Shown piece by piece: positions 8,290-16,897 of a stretch of DNA of 64,000 bases. Position numbers and translations under genes: made by a program. This stretch comes from Maribacter hydrothermalis (GTDB lineage Bacteria > Bacteroidota > Bacteroidia > Flavobacteriales > Flavobacteriaceae). The stretch spans positions 1,860,001 through 1,924,000 of the forward strand of contig NZ_CP018760.1 in assembly GCF_001913155.1 (NCBI RefSeq), read 5' to 3'. Under the pieces are notes generated by a model, which was not told the origin of the DNA, ran no database searches, and worked only from the letters and a program-made list of their open reading frames with translations. Positions within the stretch are counted from its first letter, which is position 1, and every line of letters starts with the position of its first letter.

Positions 8290-9564
8290 TTAACGATGAG
8301 GGGGAAAAATTAGCGTAAAATTATGCTTCTCTGTAAATGAATATTCCAATATTAAGTGATACTTATCTGTAATGGCTTTACTAATAGCGAGTCCTAATCC
8401 GGTAGATCGGCTATTTGCCGAAGTCTTTTTAAAGCGTTTGAAAAGGCTGTTGGTATCTAATACTGTAGCTATACCAAAATTTTTGAGACTAATCTTCCCT
8501 TCATCTATTACAATATCTATTTCCTTACCTGCCTGCCCATGTATAATTGCATTTTTAATTAAGTTGGTCATCATAATAATTGCTAAATCGGTATTCATTG
8601 TATACCGTATATTAGCATTTGCCACAACGTTTAAACGCATATTTTTATGTGTAGCAAAGTCTGAAAAATCTGTCGTAACATTTTTTATCAGCTCATTAAA
8701 ATCAATAGTCTCTTCTTCTAAATATTGTTTGTTATCAATCTTAGAAAGCAATAGTAGCGATTTGTTTAACCGCGTTAACCTGGTAAGATTATCTAAAACA
8801 CTACCAACTTCTTGCGATTGTATGCCTGACAGATCATTCTTCTCCAGCAACAATTCTAACTTGTTAATGGCAATGGCAAGCGGAGTCTGTAATTCATGTG
8901 CTGCATTTTCTATAAATTCTTTTTGGGCAACATAGCTATCGCGCGATTTTTCTGTTAATCGCTCTACACTCTGGTTCAATAAATTAAACTCGTCTATTGT
9001 GGTGGGTACAGATGTTATAGGGTCGTCCTTTTCAATTCGAAAGCCTTTTAACCTATCGATGAGCATATAAAATGGTTTCCATACCTTTTTCATGACCAGA
9101 TTATTTAGCACAACAATACTTAGTATCAATAACAAGTATAAACCCACTAGGTATTTAAACAAATTTTCTATCTGGTCATCTTCTTCCACCATAGAAGTAA
9201 TGAGCTTTATTTTGTAATAACTATCCCCTTGTTTAAATGTACTTTCAAGCATACGTATTGGCTCATATTCATCTTCGTTTTGCATATACATTATAGTATC
9301 GCGATAACTATCTTTAAAATTGGTATGAGCACCCAATTGCGTATTTTTAATGGTGTAATTATTGACTCCGAATTCTGTGTCTTGCAATAAATATGGATTA
9401 TCGTTTACTGCTCTTATTATCAACTCTTTTTGATTCTCTAGTCCATCATCCAAACTGTCATATACCTCATCTAACATGGCAAAATAAAAGATTACCGCCC
9501 ATATAGATATAAGTACGATAAGCAGTATTGCAAAATATTTTGTGGTGTGGTTTAGAAGCTTCAT
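8290..9564 (-). CDS. Two-component sensor histidine kinase
   Basis: A 424-residue inner-membrane kinase. It has a first helix at about 11-30, a periplasmic sensor of about 105 residues rich in acidic groups, and a second helix at about 137-156. The dimerisation region carries phospho-acceptor H223 in AAHELQTP, and the ATPase domain has an N box (NLIKNAIIHG) and a G box (STGLGLAISKAI). It follows the response regulator gene by 12 bases on the same strand, so the two form an operon. The acidic sensor loop could bind cations, but no known sensor fold is recognisable. The PepSY-like gene divergent from this operon is the likely target. Confidence 0.9.
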   Translation of the reverse strand: MKLLNHTTKYFAILLIVLISIWAVIFYFAMLDEVYDSLDDGLENQKELIIRAVNDNPYLLQDTEFGVNNYTIKNTQLGAHTNFKDSYRDTIMYMQNEDEYEPIRMLESTFKQGDSYYKIKLITSMVEEDDQIENLFKYLVGLYLLLILSIVVLNNLVMKKVWKPFYMLIDRLKGFRIEKDDPITSVPTTIDEFNLLNQSVERLTEKSRDSYVAQKEFIENAAHELQTPLAIAINKLELLLEKNDLSGIQSQEVGSVLDNLTRLTRLNKSLLLLSKIDNKQYLEEETIDFNELIKNVTTDFSDFATHKNMRLNVVANANIRYTMNTDLAIIMMTNLIKNAIIHGQAGKEIDIVIDEGKISLKNFGIATVLDTNSLFKRFKKTSANSRSTGLGLAISKAITDKYHLILEYSFTEKHNFTLIFPPHR

Positions 9565-9576
9565 TGCCTTTGTACT

Positions 9577-10254
9577 TTATATCACTTGTAGCTTATAACC
9601 TACACCATAAATTGCTTCTATCTCTATACTTGCAGTGGCATCAGTAAGTTTTTTACGTAGATTTTTTATTTGCGAATAGATAAAATCAAAGCTATCTGCT
9701 TGATCAATATGATCACCCCACACATGTTCTGCCAAGGCTGTTTTGGTTACCAAGCGGGTTTTATTTGAAATCAAATATAAAAGTACGTCGTATTCTTTAC
9801 GGTTAAGAACAACTTCGTTAGTATTAATATGAACACTTCTACTTTCTGGGTCAATGCAAACATTGCCAATTTCTATAAATTTATTGCCTTCAAAGTTTCT
9901 ACGGCGCACTATTGCTTTTACCCGTGCATGTAGTTCTGCCATATGAAAAGGTTTGGGCAGGTAATCATCAGCCCCTAAATTAAGACCTTTAATGCGGTCA
10001 TCTAAAGAGTCTTTTGCCGAAACAATAATTACGCCGTCATCTTTACCTTGTTGCTTAAGCTGTTTTAAAAGTTCTAATCCGTTTCCATCTGGTAGGGTAA
10101 TATCTAACAAAATACAATCATAATCATATACACCAATTTTAGTGTTGGCCGTTGCGTAATCAGCGGCAGTTTCTACCACATATTGCTCGCGCTCCAAAGT
10201 TTGGAGCATATTTTCAAGCATTTGTGGTTCGTCTTCTATTATAAGAATTTTCAT
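9577..10254 (-). CDS. OmpR/PhoB-family response regulator
   Basis: A 225-residue regulator with a receiver domain at 1-115 (acidic pocket E7-D8, phospho-acceptor D51, conserved K101 in LPKPFH) and a winged-helix DNA-binding domain at about 125-223 (EYDVLLYLISNK, VWGDHIDQADSFDFIYSQIKNLRKKL, YGVGYKL). It is the first gene of the operon with the histidine kinase. Its upstream region, shared with the divergent PepSY-like gene, contains a long inverted repeat (10290-10307 with 10353-10370) that is the best candidate for its operator and for autoregulation. Confidence 0.93.
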   Translation of the reverse strand: MKILIIEDEPQMLENMLQTLEREQYVVETAADYATANTKIGVYDYDCILLDITLPDGNGLELLKQLKQQGKDDGVIIVSAKDSLDDRIKGLNLGADDYLPKPFHMAELHARVKAIVRRRNFEGNKFIEIGNVCIDPESRSVHINTNEVVLNRKEYDVLLYLISNKTRLVTKTALAEHVWGDHIDQADSFDFIYSQIKNLRKKLTDATASIEIEAIYGVGYKLQVI

Positions 10255-10289
10255 GGCGCTGTTGTTTGCAACAACAATATAGCAGAATT

Positions 10290-10370
10290 CTAGAAAGAAA
10301 TGGGAATTAAGGGTCGTAGTAAAATAGCGCTCAATAAGTTAAAATAAATATTATTCCCAATTTCTTCTAG
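10290..10370. promoter_or_regulatory. Inverted repeat in the divergent regulator/PepSY promoter region
   Basis: The 18-base arms 10290-10307 and 10353-10370 are inverted copies matching at 15 of 18 positions, each holding the core GGGAAT, with 45 bases between them. A further GAAGGGAAT occurs at 10388-10396, just before the PepSY-like gene. The position between the response regulator start (10254) and the PepSY-like start (10414) suggests binding sites for that regulator. Binding is inferred, not shown. Confidence 0.5.
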
Positions 10371-10413
10371 TTTTGGTACTTTTCTTTGAAGGGAATTTAA
10401 AAATTATCTGATT

Positions 10414-10860
10414 ATGAAAAATAAAAAATTAGCAACAGTAGCTTTAACGGTTTTAGGTGCATTTACAGTTTTTGCACAGGATATTAACCCTAATGATGTA
10501 CCTGTAAATTTAAAACAGAATTTTAAACAAAATTATCCCCAAGCAAGTGATATTGAGTGGGAAATGAATGGACAGGCTTACAAAGTAGAATTTGATGCTA
10601 ACAGACAAGAGTATGAAATTTGGTATGCTACGGATGGAAATATCACTAAGACAGAACAAGAAATGACCGAAGCAGATTTACCACAAACTATTAAAACCGT
10701 AATTGCCGATAACTATTTAGGTTACAAAGTAGATTCTGTTGAAAAAACTATTGAAAATGGTGACATCACATATAAAGTAGAACTTGAAAAAGGATGGAAT
10801 GATGAAAAAGAAGTTGTTTTCGATGAAAACGGAAAAGTACTTAGCGAAATAATTGATTAG
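10414..10860 (+). CDS. PepSY-like domain periplasmic protein
   Basis: A 148-residue exported protein: signal peptide at about 1-20 (VFAQ), then two tandem PepSY-like (BLIP-like, PF11396) units. The first has YPQASDIEWEMNGQAYKVEF and a continuing YEIWYATDG strand; the second has YLGYKVDSVEKTIENGDITYKVELEKG. The family is frequent in Bacteroidota periplasms and often sits beside two-component systems; its partners are not well established. It is divergent from a response regulator/kinase operon with an inverted repeat between them, which suggests that it is induced by that system. A hairpin terminator follows. Confidence 0.85.
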   Translation: MKNKKLATVALTVLGAFTVFAQDINPNDVPVNLKQNFKQNYPQASDIEWEMNGQAYKVEFDANRQEYEIWYATDGNITKTEQEMTEADLPQTIKTVIADNYLGYKVDSVEKTIENGDITYKVELEKGWNDEKEVVFDENGKVLSEIID

Positions 10861-10889
10861 TGTTTCTTTGATTGGGAGATGTGGAAAGG

Positions 10890-10917
10890 GCCGGAATTCT
10901 GATTCTGGCTTTTTTTA
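10890..10917 (+). terminator. Rho-independent terminator after the PepSY-like gene
   Basis: An 8-bp stem (10890-10897 with 10902-10909, one G-U pair) with a 4-base loop is followed by seven T residues. It lies 29 bases after the PepSY-like stop codon. Confidence 0.8.
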
Positions 10918-10948
10918 TTCTATACCAGCACCGTAAAGACTACCTTTA

Positions 10949-11512
10949 CTACTTTAAAAGTTCATCTAAAAGCTTGCGTACTTTTTTACTGTTCCAATCG
11001 GCTGCTCCCGTTTCTTTAATGATAATTTTTCCGTTGGCATCAATTACATAATTGGTGGGAATACTATTTTCTTCTAAGATTTCTGGTGTTTGCATTTGGG
11101 GAAAATAAATGGGTAGTTCATATCCTTTTTTACTAACAAAGCGCTGTACTTTTTCGGGCTCTTCTTGTGTCAATAAAACAAAATTAACCTTACCCCCATA
11201 ATCTTTATACAACTCTTGAATTCCTGGTAACTCTGCAATACATGGCGGACACCAAGTTGCCCAATAACTCAAAAACGTGACTCTCCCTTTACCGATCCCA
11301 ATGCTCTTTGTATTTCCCTGCAAATCGATAACGGCATACTGAAAAGGACTTACCTCGTTTTGGTTTCCCTCATCCTGAATACTAGGTGACCAAACCGCTA
11401 CTTTAAGTTTATTTACTGCCACTTGAATTGGTGTTCTGGTCTGTGGAATTATCAACAACAAAATAAACACTACAAATATGATATCACTTATTTTAATTTT
11501 ACGTTTTTTCAT
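10949..11512 (-). CDS. TlpA/ResA-like membrane-anchored thioredoxin
   Basis: A 187-residue protein with an N-terminal membrane anchor (residues 10-23) and a periplasmic thioredoxin fold. The redox motif is W-C88-P-P-C91 in the strand SYWATWCPPC, and the cis-proline lies in NSIPTNYVID. TlpA/ResA-type proteins reduce disulfides during cytochrome c maturation or protect periplasmic thiols. The CPPC dipeptide favours a reducing role. It lies 40 bases downstream of the MscS gene on the same strand and may be co-transcribed. No cytochrome biogenesis genes are nearby, so the client is unknown. Confidence 0.88.
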   Translation of the reverse strand: MKKRKIKISDIIFVVFILLLIIPQTRTPIQVAVNKLKVAVWSPSIQDEGNQNEVSPFQYAVIDLQGNTKSIGIGKGRVTFLSYWATWCPPCIAELPGIQELYKDYGGKVNFVLLTQEEPEKVQRFVSKKGYELPIYFPQMQTPEILEENSIPTNYVIDANGKIIIKETGAADWNSKKVRKLLDELLK

Positions 11513-11552
11513 ATAGAATGTAGTCGAAATACTTGGTGATTATTAACGGGAA

Positions 11553-12446
11553 CTATTCTTTTGTACTCTTATTTATTTTTATGGGAATTTCCGTCTCCTT
11601 ACCATAAAGCTTTATTTCTTGTATATCTGCTGGCAAATAGTAACCTGCTTTCACTAATTCTTCCTTAACATGCTTAATTACATTGCCTCTTGTTATTAAT
11701 GCCGACCGCCTAAAATCTTTCGTATCTACCCAAAAATAAATTTTTAAATTAACCGTGCTTGTAGCAAGTGTTTCTTCTACTACAAAATTTTGATGTTCTT
11801 TATCTTCAATTACAGTAGGTTCTTTTTGTAGTGCCTGCAATATGGCTGTTTTTGCTCCTTCAATGTTATCTTCATACGCTATTCCGACAATGAAATCCCA
11901 CCTGTAAAAACCATCTTCGGTATAATTTGTTACTGGCTTGGTAAGTACATCGCTATTAGGGATATACACATCTTTACCATCAAAAGTTTTTAATTTGGTG
12001 TACCTAAATTCTAATGCCTTTACTTTTCCAAAATTTTCTCCAATTTCTACCGTATCATCAATATCAAAAGGTCTACCGAAAGCCATTATAATTCCTGCAA
12101 TAAAGTTTTGTCCTATATCTTTAAATGCAAATCCAAGAACAACGGCACTGGCTCCTGCAGCGGTTAAAATTCCAGCGGCAATTGCACCTAGCCCAGAAGC
12201 CTCTAAACCAAGCATTATTGCTATTATCACAAAAATATATTTTATGGCCTTCCCTAAAAATGTACTCATTAATGGGTCTTTTGTTTTGACGGATAAGCGT
12301 TTTTTAACAACGTTGCCAATAAATGAACCCACTAAAAGACCAAAAACAATAATAAGAATACCTAAGCCTATTCCTGGTAATTGATGTATTACTTGATTAT
12401 AGAATGATGAAATAGATTCTGTTACTGTTGTTGTGCTTTCTTGCAT
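11553..12446 (-). CDS. Small-conductance mechanosensitive channel (MscS family)
   Basis: A 297-residue channel with three N-terminal helices (about 20-45, 65-90, 95-125). The third is the pore helix, rich in Gly and Ala (LGAIAAGILTAAGASAVVLGFAFKDIGQNFIAG), as in MscS. The beta domain follows with PFDIDDTVEIGE and VYIPNSDVL, and then the alpha/beta C-terminal domain. The protein opens under membrane tension during hypo-osmotic shock and releases solutes. It is probably the first gene of a unit with the downstream TlpA-like gene. Upstream lies a long stretch without a clear gene. Confidence 0.92.
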   Translation of the reverse strand: MQESTTTVTESISSFYNQVIHQLPGIGLGILIIVFGLLVGSFIGNVVKKRLSVKTKDPLMSTFLGKAIKYIFVIIAIMLGLEASGLGAIAAGILTAAGASAVVLGFAFKDIGQNFIAGIIMAFGRPFDIDDTVEIGENFGKVKALEFRYTKLKTFDGKDVYIPNSDVLTKPVTNYTEDGFYRWDFIVGIAYEDNIEGAKTAILQALQKEPTVIEDKEHQNFVVEETLATSTVNLKIYFWVDTKDFRRSALITRGNVIKHVKEELVKAGYYLPADIQEIKLYGKETEIPIKINKSTKE

Positions 12447-13126
12447 ATTGATAATAAGTTTTGATTCTTATAAAAGAATAATTGTGGATTATTAGTTATC
12501 ACTGAAGCCGTTCATATCGTTTATAACTAAATATAAAGAATTAATCTTATGAAATTTCCATTTAAAATTAGTGCTTGTATATACATTTTAAACCTTAACC
12601 CGTAGCCGCTAAAGAGATACTGTCTCTTGAAATTTGTCCTATATTTAAAAGTGATTTAACCACCATTTCCTTCTTAAGAATTAACTTTTCTATAATTATT
12701 TGGTATTTCGTTCTTGGGTTTTATAAAACTTTAATCATGTCTTTAATTTTTAATGCTTTCTCAAAATTGGCCTAGTTTATATTACATATTCTATCTTTTC
12801 GAAACTTCCGTTAAATGTTCTGGATTGTCATATTTATTCTTGAAAAATGCACAAAAAGAAAGTCTTACAATATCGATTTTTGTAGCAACCATATTATTTA
12901 TCCCCAACTTTAGAGGTCTTTATATTAGAAAGTTGATGCACTACATCAGTGCTGTTTTTTGAGCTCGACATCAATATATTGGCTGGTACAGCCGTTGGTA
13001 TTACAATCTGTTTCATTAGTATTTTTTAATACTAGGATTTTGCCCGTAAAGTAACATTCTAGAACAATTAAGCATCAAAAACAAGAGCAAAATTTTCTGA
13101 AAAACTTTATCGTTTTGCAGTAACGT
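12447..13126. other. Gene-poor stretch of 680 bases
   Basis: No RNA gene or convincing intact CDS is seen. On the plus strand a possible short membrane-protein ORF (12753-12962) appears to run on in the next frame to 13029; it is listed separately. A 7-bp palindrome (13117-13133) overlaps the stop codon of the minus-strand gene at 13127. The region looks like a site of gene decay between conserved blocks. Confidence 0.5.
12753..13029 (+). pseudogene. Possible frameshifted small membrane protein
   Basis: The ATG at 12753 opens 69 codons to a TGA at 12960-12962, encoding a hydrophobic Tyr- and Phe-rich peptide ending KLMHYISAVF. A run of six T residues (12955-12960) directly precedes the stop. 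In the next frame the reading continues as FFELDINILAGTAVGITIC to a stop at 13027-13029, which looks like a natural transmembrane helix. A one-base slip in the T run would join them into about 92 residues. No family recognised and no strong ribosome-binding site, so it may be chance. Confidence 0.25.
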
Positions 13127-13393
13127 TTACTGCTCGTCCTCCTTTGTTTTATTATACTTGGTAAACTCCACCTTCTTATCTTCTAATATCTTATAAAAAC
13201 GCCTATGCGATATTTTTAAGTCTTTTGTTATTTGCGCAACTTTTTTCTTTTTCTTCTTATAAAGTGTAATCTCAGCCGTTACCGCTTTATTAAAATAGTA
13301 TTTGTTAAGTGCTTCAACAACCTCTAATGCAGATTTATTAGTGCCATTTACATAAATATCTATTGCTGATTTTATTTCTTGTAAGCCTTTCAT
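13127..13393 (-). CDS. Small Fis-like HTH protein, function unknown
   Basis: An 88-residue basic protein. Residues 1-45 are helical (LQEIKSAIDIYV and ALEVVEALNKYYFNKAV). Residues 46-75 include a Lys-rich stretch (KKKKKKVAQ) and a helix-turn-helix-like run, VAQITKDLKISHRRFYKIL, in the position and style of Fis-type DNA-binding domains. The tail is charged. It begins 4 bases after the stop of a 58-codon gene on the same strand, so the two are probably translated together. I recognise no family. A DNA-binding regulator is the best guess; a toxin-antitoxin pair is possible but has no direct support. Confidence 0.6.
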   Translation of the reverse strand: MKGLQEIKSAIDIYVNGTNKSALEVVEALNKYYFNKAVTAEITLYKKKKKKVAQITKDLKISHRRFYKILEDKKVEFTKYNKTKEDEQ

Positions 13394-13397
13394 GCAT

Positions 13398-13574
13398 TTA
13401 TTTTTCAGATTCTACGGCGTTATACTTCAATATAAGCTGATTATACCTAGTAGTATCATCTAATGAATGGTTGCCATAATCTTTTACCACATTAAACTTT
13501 ATATTGTTGTTTGCCAAAAATGTTGCTACTCTTTCAAGCTCTTCGGGGGAACCTTTTATTTCAATCTTTGCCAT
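13398..13574 (-). CDS. Very small protein upstream of the HTH gene, function unknown
   Basis: A 58-residue ORF reading MAKIEIKGSPEELERVATF at its start, then a short strand IKFNVVKDYG and a final helix with TRYNQLILKYNAV. Its helix-strand pattern and length suggest a small alpha/beta domain rather than chance translation. The ATG at 13574 is the natural start. The stop codon is separated by 4 bases from the start of the 88-residue HTH gene. No known family is recognised. The GH30 gene, 42 bases upstream on the same strand, could read into it. Confidence 0.5.
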   Translation of the reverse strand: MAKIEIKGSPEELERVATFLANNNIKFNVVKDYGNHSLDDTTRYNQLILKYNAVESEK

Positions 13575-13616
13575 TATGTAATCATACGTTTTTTAAAATT
13601 CTTGTTCATAGTACTA

Positions 13617-15068
13617 TTAATCTTTAATTTCACTTGGATTTTTATAGACCAAACTGCCTATAGATTTTGCTGGTATTTCTATAAAAACGGAATTTTCATT
13701 TACTTTTATCTCAATGGTCTTATCAACCGTTTCCTTATTTTGTAGAATTACAACCACTTCGCTTGCCGGAGTTATAAACGCCACATTAGGGAGGTTATCA
13801 TATGTATTTGACGCAATTCGCCTAGACCCCGGTGGCACAAATTTAGATGCTTGCCCAATTATATAATACCCCGGATTACGAACTACTGAATCCCCAGTTA
13901 TCGTCAATGCCCCTAAACAGCGGTCGCACCCACCACGGTCTGTATGCGGATCCTCATTTTCATCTGCCGCTAAATTCCATTCTAATACGGTTTTACTCCA
14001 GTTTCTGGTAGCGCCAATAATTAATGTTTCGTTATGCCAGGCAACATCGCCTTCAAAATTACCAGGTGCGCCAACCCATTGCTCCGTAAAATAGATGTTT
14101 TTAGTGGGGTGTGCCTCGTGAACCTCGGACAAGGCTTCTATCTTGCCCCCGTATAAATGAAAAGCCGAACCATCTATATATTGCGCAGCATCCGCATCAT
14201 TTAAAATAGAAATAGGATAATCGGGGCGGTCTGCATTATGGTCATAAATAACAATTTTTGTTTTGATTCCTAATCTTTTAAAGGTTGGCCCTAAATCATT
14301 TTTTATAAAATCGGCCTGCTGCTCGGCCAGCATTAAAAGGCTAGGATTATTGCCTGGGTGCAAGGGTTCGTTCTGTATCGTCAAAGCATCTATGGTAATA
14401 CCATGCTTACTCATTTCTTGTATATATTTTGCCAAATAATTAGCATAGACATTTTGATATTTTGGTAATAAACTACCGCCGCGCGTATCTTGGTTGTCTT
14501 TCATCCAACTAGGAGGTGACCACGGGGAGCCCATAAGTTTTAGATTCGGTGAAACATCTAAAATCTCCTTTAACACTGGTATCAAATACAACGTATCATA
14601 CGCCAAAGAAAATTTTGACAAAGATTCATCGGTCAAACCTTTGGGCAAATCATTATACGACCAAGGATATTCATCTAGATCAGAGCCACCTATACTTAAC
14701 CGTAAATAACTAACTCCTATGGCATTGGCTTCTTTACCAAATAATTCTTGAATTAACGCCGCTCTTGCCGATGCGGACATTTGGCTCATGTGTAATGCAC
14801 TGCCTCCCGTTAGTGTAAACCCAAAGCCATCTATTTCTTGGTAAGTAGTCTTAATATCTACCGCAACCTCCATCTCTGCCTTTAGCAAACTATCCATGTT
14901 TACAGCATGTTCTTGTACTAATTGCGATTTGTCTAAAGTGGTAATATATAGTTTAGCTTCTGCACTATTTTCTTCAATTGTTTTTTTATCCTTGGTAGAA
15001 CAGGCCGTATTAGCGACTAAGAAAAATAGCGCCAAAAGGGCACAAAAATTGACATGGTCGTATTTCAT
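13617..15068 (-). CDS. GH30-family glycoside hydrolase lipoprotein
   Basis: A 483-residue lipoprotein (lipobox VANTAC, Cys23) with a (beta/alpha)8 barrel and a C-terminal beta domain. GH30 signatures are EIDGFGFTLTGGSA, LMGSPWSPPSWMK, the acid/base E234 in TIQNEPLH and the probable nucleophile E329 in YFTEQWVG. Family members hydrolyse beta-glucosides, glucosylceramide, beta-1,6-glucan or xylan; the overall look is closest to glucosylceramidase/beta-1,6-glucanase types. It is probably exposed on the cell surface or in the periplasm and yields glucose-type sugars. It lies just before other carbohydrate genes. The exact substrate cannot be read from sequence. Confidence 0.88.
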   Translation of the reverse strand: MKYDHVNFCALLALFFLVANTACSTKDKKTIEENSAEAKLYITTLDKSQLVQEHAVNMDSLLKAEMEVAVDIKTTYQEIDGFGFTLTGGSALHMSQMSASARAALIQELFGKEANAIGVSYLRLSIGGSDLDEYPWSYNDLPKGLTDESLSKFSLAYDTLYLIPVLKEILDVSPNLKLMGSPWSPPSWMKDNQDTRGGSLLPKYQNVYANYLAKYIQEMSKHGITIDALTIQNEPLHPGNNPSLLMLAEQQADFIKNDLGPTFKRLGIKTKIVIYDHNADRPDYPISILNDADAAQYIDGSAFHLYGGKIEALSEVHEAHPTKNIYFTEQWVGAPGNFEGDVAWHNETLIIGATRNWSKTVLEWNLAADENEDPHTDRGGCDRCLGALTITGDSVVRNPGYYIIGQASKFVPPGSRRIASNTYDNLPNVAFITPASEVVVILQNKETVDKTIEIKVNENSVFIEIPAKSIGSLVYKNPSEIKD

Positions 15069-15213
15069 TTTAAAACTGCGTTTTTGGTGTGTTTAAAAAT
15101 AGTGAACTTATAGCTGTCTTCAATAAAAAAGAAGCCCGAGTGTTTCAAGGTAGGTTTCTTTAATAAACGCTCTTAGCTTAAAAGAGTATCTTGTCACTTA
15201 TTAACAATCTCCC

Positions 15214-15504
15214 ATGCCCAATAACAATTCTTCTAAATCTTGGATTTCCATTCTTATTGAAATGGTAGAGGTCTTCTTTAACAGTGCCCGCCGGCGCGAA
15301 AGAAAAAGAATATGGCATCAACATGTAGTTCCATACAAAAATAACTGGGCAGTACGTCGTGAAGGCAACAAACGCATTACCTCTAAACATAGACTTCAAA
15401 ATACCGCAATTAACAAAGCAAAAAAACTAGCTAGTAAATACAAGGCTGATGTCATCATCCATAGAGAAGATGGTACAATACGTGACCGAATAAATTTTGA
15501 TTGA
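15214..15504 (+). CDS. DUF2188-domain protein
   Basis: A 96-residue protein whose C-terminal 65 residues form a DUF2188 domain: WHQHVVPYKNNWAVRREGN, then a helix INKAKKLASKYKADV and the ending IIHREDGTIRDRINF. The family is small, widespread and without known function. The N-terminal 30 residues (SWISILIEMVEVFF followed by an Arg-rich stretch) are unusual for the family; an internal ATG at 15262 would remove about half of them. It is divergent from the GH30 gene and stands alone. Confidence 0.75.
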   Translation: MPNNNSSKSWISILIEMVEVFFNSARRRERKRIWHQHVVPYKNNWAVRREGNKRITSKHRLQNTAINKAKKLASKYKADVIIHREDGTIRDRINFD

Positions 15505-15735
15505 TATTTAATGACAAACCTTTGCTACGAAGCTATTTCTTACAATTTTTTTCTTAACACAATATTCAATTTCTAAACAGTCCAACTAAACTAATAGAAT
15601 ACCATTGTCATCCAAATTCTAATTCCCTGTTAAACTTTAAAACAACAAGCATGGTCTTTTGAATTTATCCTTATTTTTAAATCTTGTACATGCGTAATGT
15701 ACGATCAAACCAACATACTAAAACAAACTTAAATC

Positions 15736-16761
15736 ATGAAAAAATTACCAGTTTTCTTCATGGCCTTTCTATTGGCCTTTACCTCATCTTTTTCATCTAC
15801 CACCAAAACTTTACCTGAGCCCGAAAACACCTTTATTGGAAGTTGGACTATTGATGTCGTCGGTGGTGGTGTAGCTTGGTTAAAAGTACATGAAGAACAA
15901 GGAGTTCTAGATGCAGAATTATTATGGATCGGTGGTAGTGTTCTTCCTGTTTCCGATGTATACCTGGTTGATGAAAATACCCTTATCGTTACCCGTACTT
16001 CTGAAAATGAACTTAAAACCACTTCAGGAAAAGCGCGTACACACACAAGAACTTGGACCATGCGCATTACCAAAATTAATAATGCCATTGCTGGTACCAT
16101 GACCGGGCCTGCTTGGGGAAAAACAGGCGAAAACATAAGTTATTTTACAGGTTCCCGTATGCCTGATGTAGGTCCAAAACCAGATTTAAGCACTATTAAG
16201 TTTGGAAAACCTATTAAACTTTTCAACGGTAAAAACTTGGACGGATGGAGAACCATTGACCCCAAAAGTCCAAACGGATTTAAGGTCGTAAACGGCACCA
16301 TGCAAAACGACCCTGTACAACCAGAAAATGGAGAACATATCTATTATGGCAACCTGCGTACCAATCAAGAGTTTGAAGATTTTAATTTAAAGCTAGAGGT
16401 GAATGTCCCTAAAGGCAACAATAGCGGAGTTTATCTAAGAGGATTATATGAAATACAAGTGGTAGACTCTTATGGCCAGCCTCTTGATAGTCATAATATG
16501 GGTGCATTGTACAGTCGTGCTACACCGAGTGAAAATGCAGAAAAACCAGCTGGAGAGTGGCAAACTCTAGACATTACTTTGATAGACCGCCACGTAACAG
16601 TAATTTTAAACGGAAAAAAAATTGTTGATAATGTTGCTGCAGAAGGGCCAACAGGTGGAGCAATAAGCTCTGATGTTTTTGCTCCAGGGCCTATATATCT
16701 TCAAGGTGATCACGGTAATGTTGCTTATAGAAACATTGTTTTGACTCCAATACTAAAATAG
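15736..16761 (+). CDS. DUF1080 (3-keto-disaccharide hydrolase-like) secreted protein
   Basis: A 341-residue exported protein (signal peptide about 1-22). Residues 30-145 form a beta-rich domain (FIGSWTIDVVGGG to AIAGTMTGPAWG) I cannot assign. Residues 155-341 are a DUF1080 concanavalin-like domain, with FNGKNLDGWRT, EFEDFNLKLEVNV, NSGVYLRGLYEIQVVD and PIYLQGDHGNVAYRNI. Some DUF1080 proteins cleave 3-keto-glycosides; others are only presumed to bind sugars. The next gene encodes a PQQ-type dehydrogenase, so an oxidise-then-cleave scheme is possible, but a terminator separates them. Confidence 0.8.
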   Translation: MKKLPVFFMAFLLAFTSSFSSTTKTLPEPENTFIGSWTIDVVGGGVAWLKVHEEQGVLDAELLWIGGSVLPVSDVYLVDENTLIVTRTSENELKTTSGKARTHTRTWTMRITKINNAIAGTMTGPAWGKTGENISYFTGSRMPDVGPKPDLSTIKFGKPIKLFNGKNLDGWRTIDPKSPNGFKVVNGTMQNDPVQPENGEHIYYGNLRTNQEFEDFNLKLEVNVPKGNNSGVYLRGLYEIQVVDSYGQPLDSHNMGALYSRATPSENAEKPAGEWQTLDITLIDRHVTVILNGKKIVDNVAAEGPTGGAISSDVFAPGPIYLQGDHGNVAYRNIVLTPILK

Positions 16762-16782
16762 TAAATCGAACGAAATCAGATT

Positions 16783-16822
16783 ATAAATAACACCATATAA
16801 CTAAATGGTGTTATTTATTTTC
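16783..16822 (+). terminator. Rho-independent terminator after the DUF1080 gene
   Basis: A perfect 14-bp stem (16783-16796 with 16805-16818) with an 8-base loop is followed by T residues. It separates the DUF1080 gene from the dehydrogenase gene at 16898. Confidence 0.8.
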
Positions 16823-16897
16823 ATGGCTTTTATATAAGCACAAACTTTCATTATAAACTAAAGACCATAGGGTCAATTTTACCTATTTTACCAGCTT

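Noticed and set aside
8372..8935. 187-codon ORF antisense to the histidine kinase
   Set aside because: Covers the kinase core; low-complexity Ser/Ile translation, no independent support.
13117..13133. Palindrome GCAGTAA-x3-TTACTGC as terminator of the HTH gene
   Set aside because: Overlaps the stop codon and has no T run behind it on the minus strand.
1945..16885. Shared TAGGGTCAA-type string upstream of genes at 1976 and 16898
   Set aside because: Similar over about 12 bases, but the right arms and positions differ, and the genes have no common theme; likely chance in AT-rich DNA.
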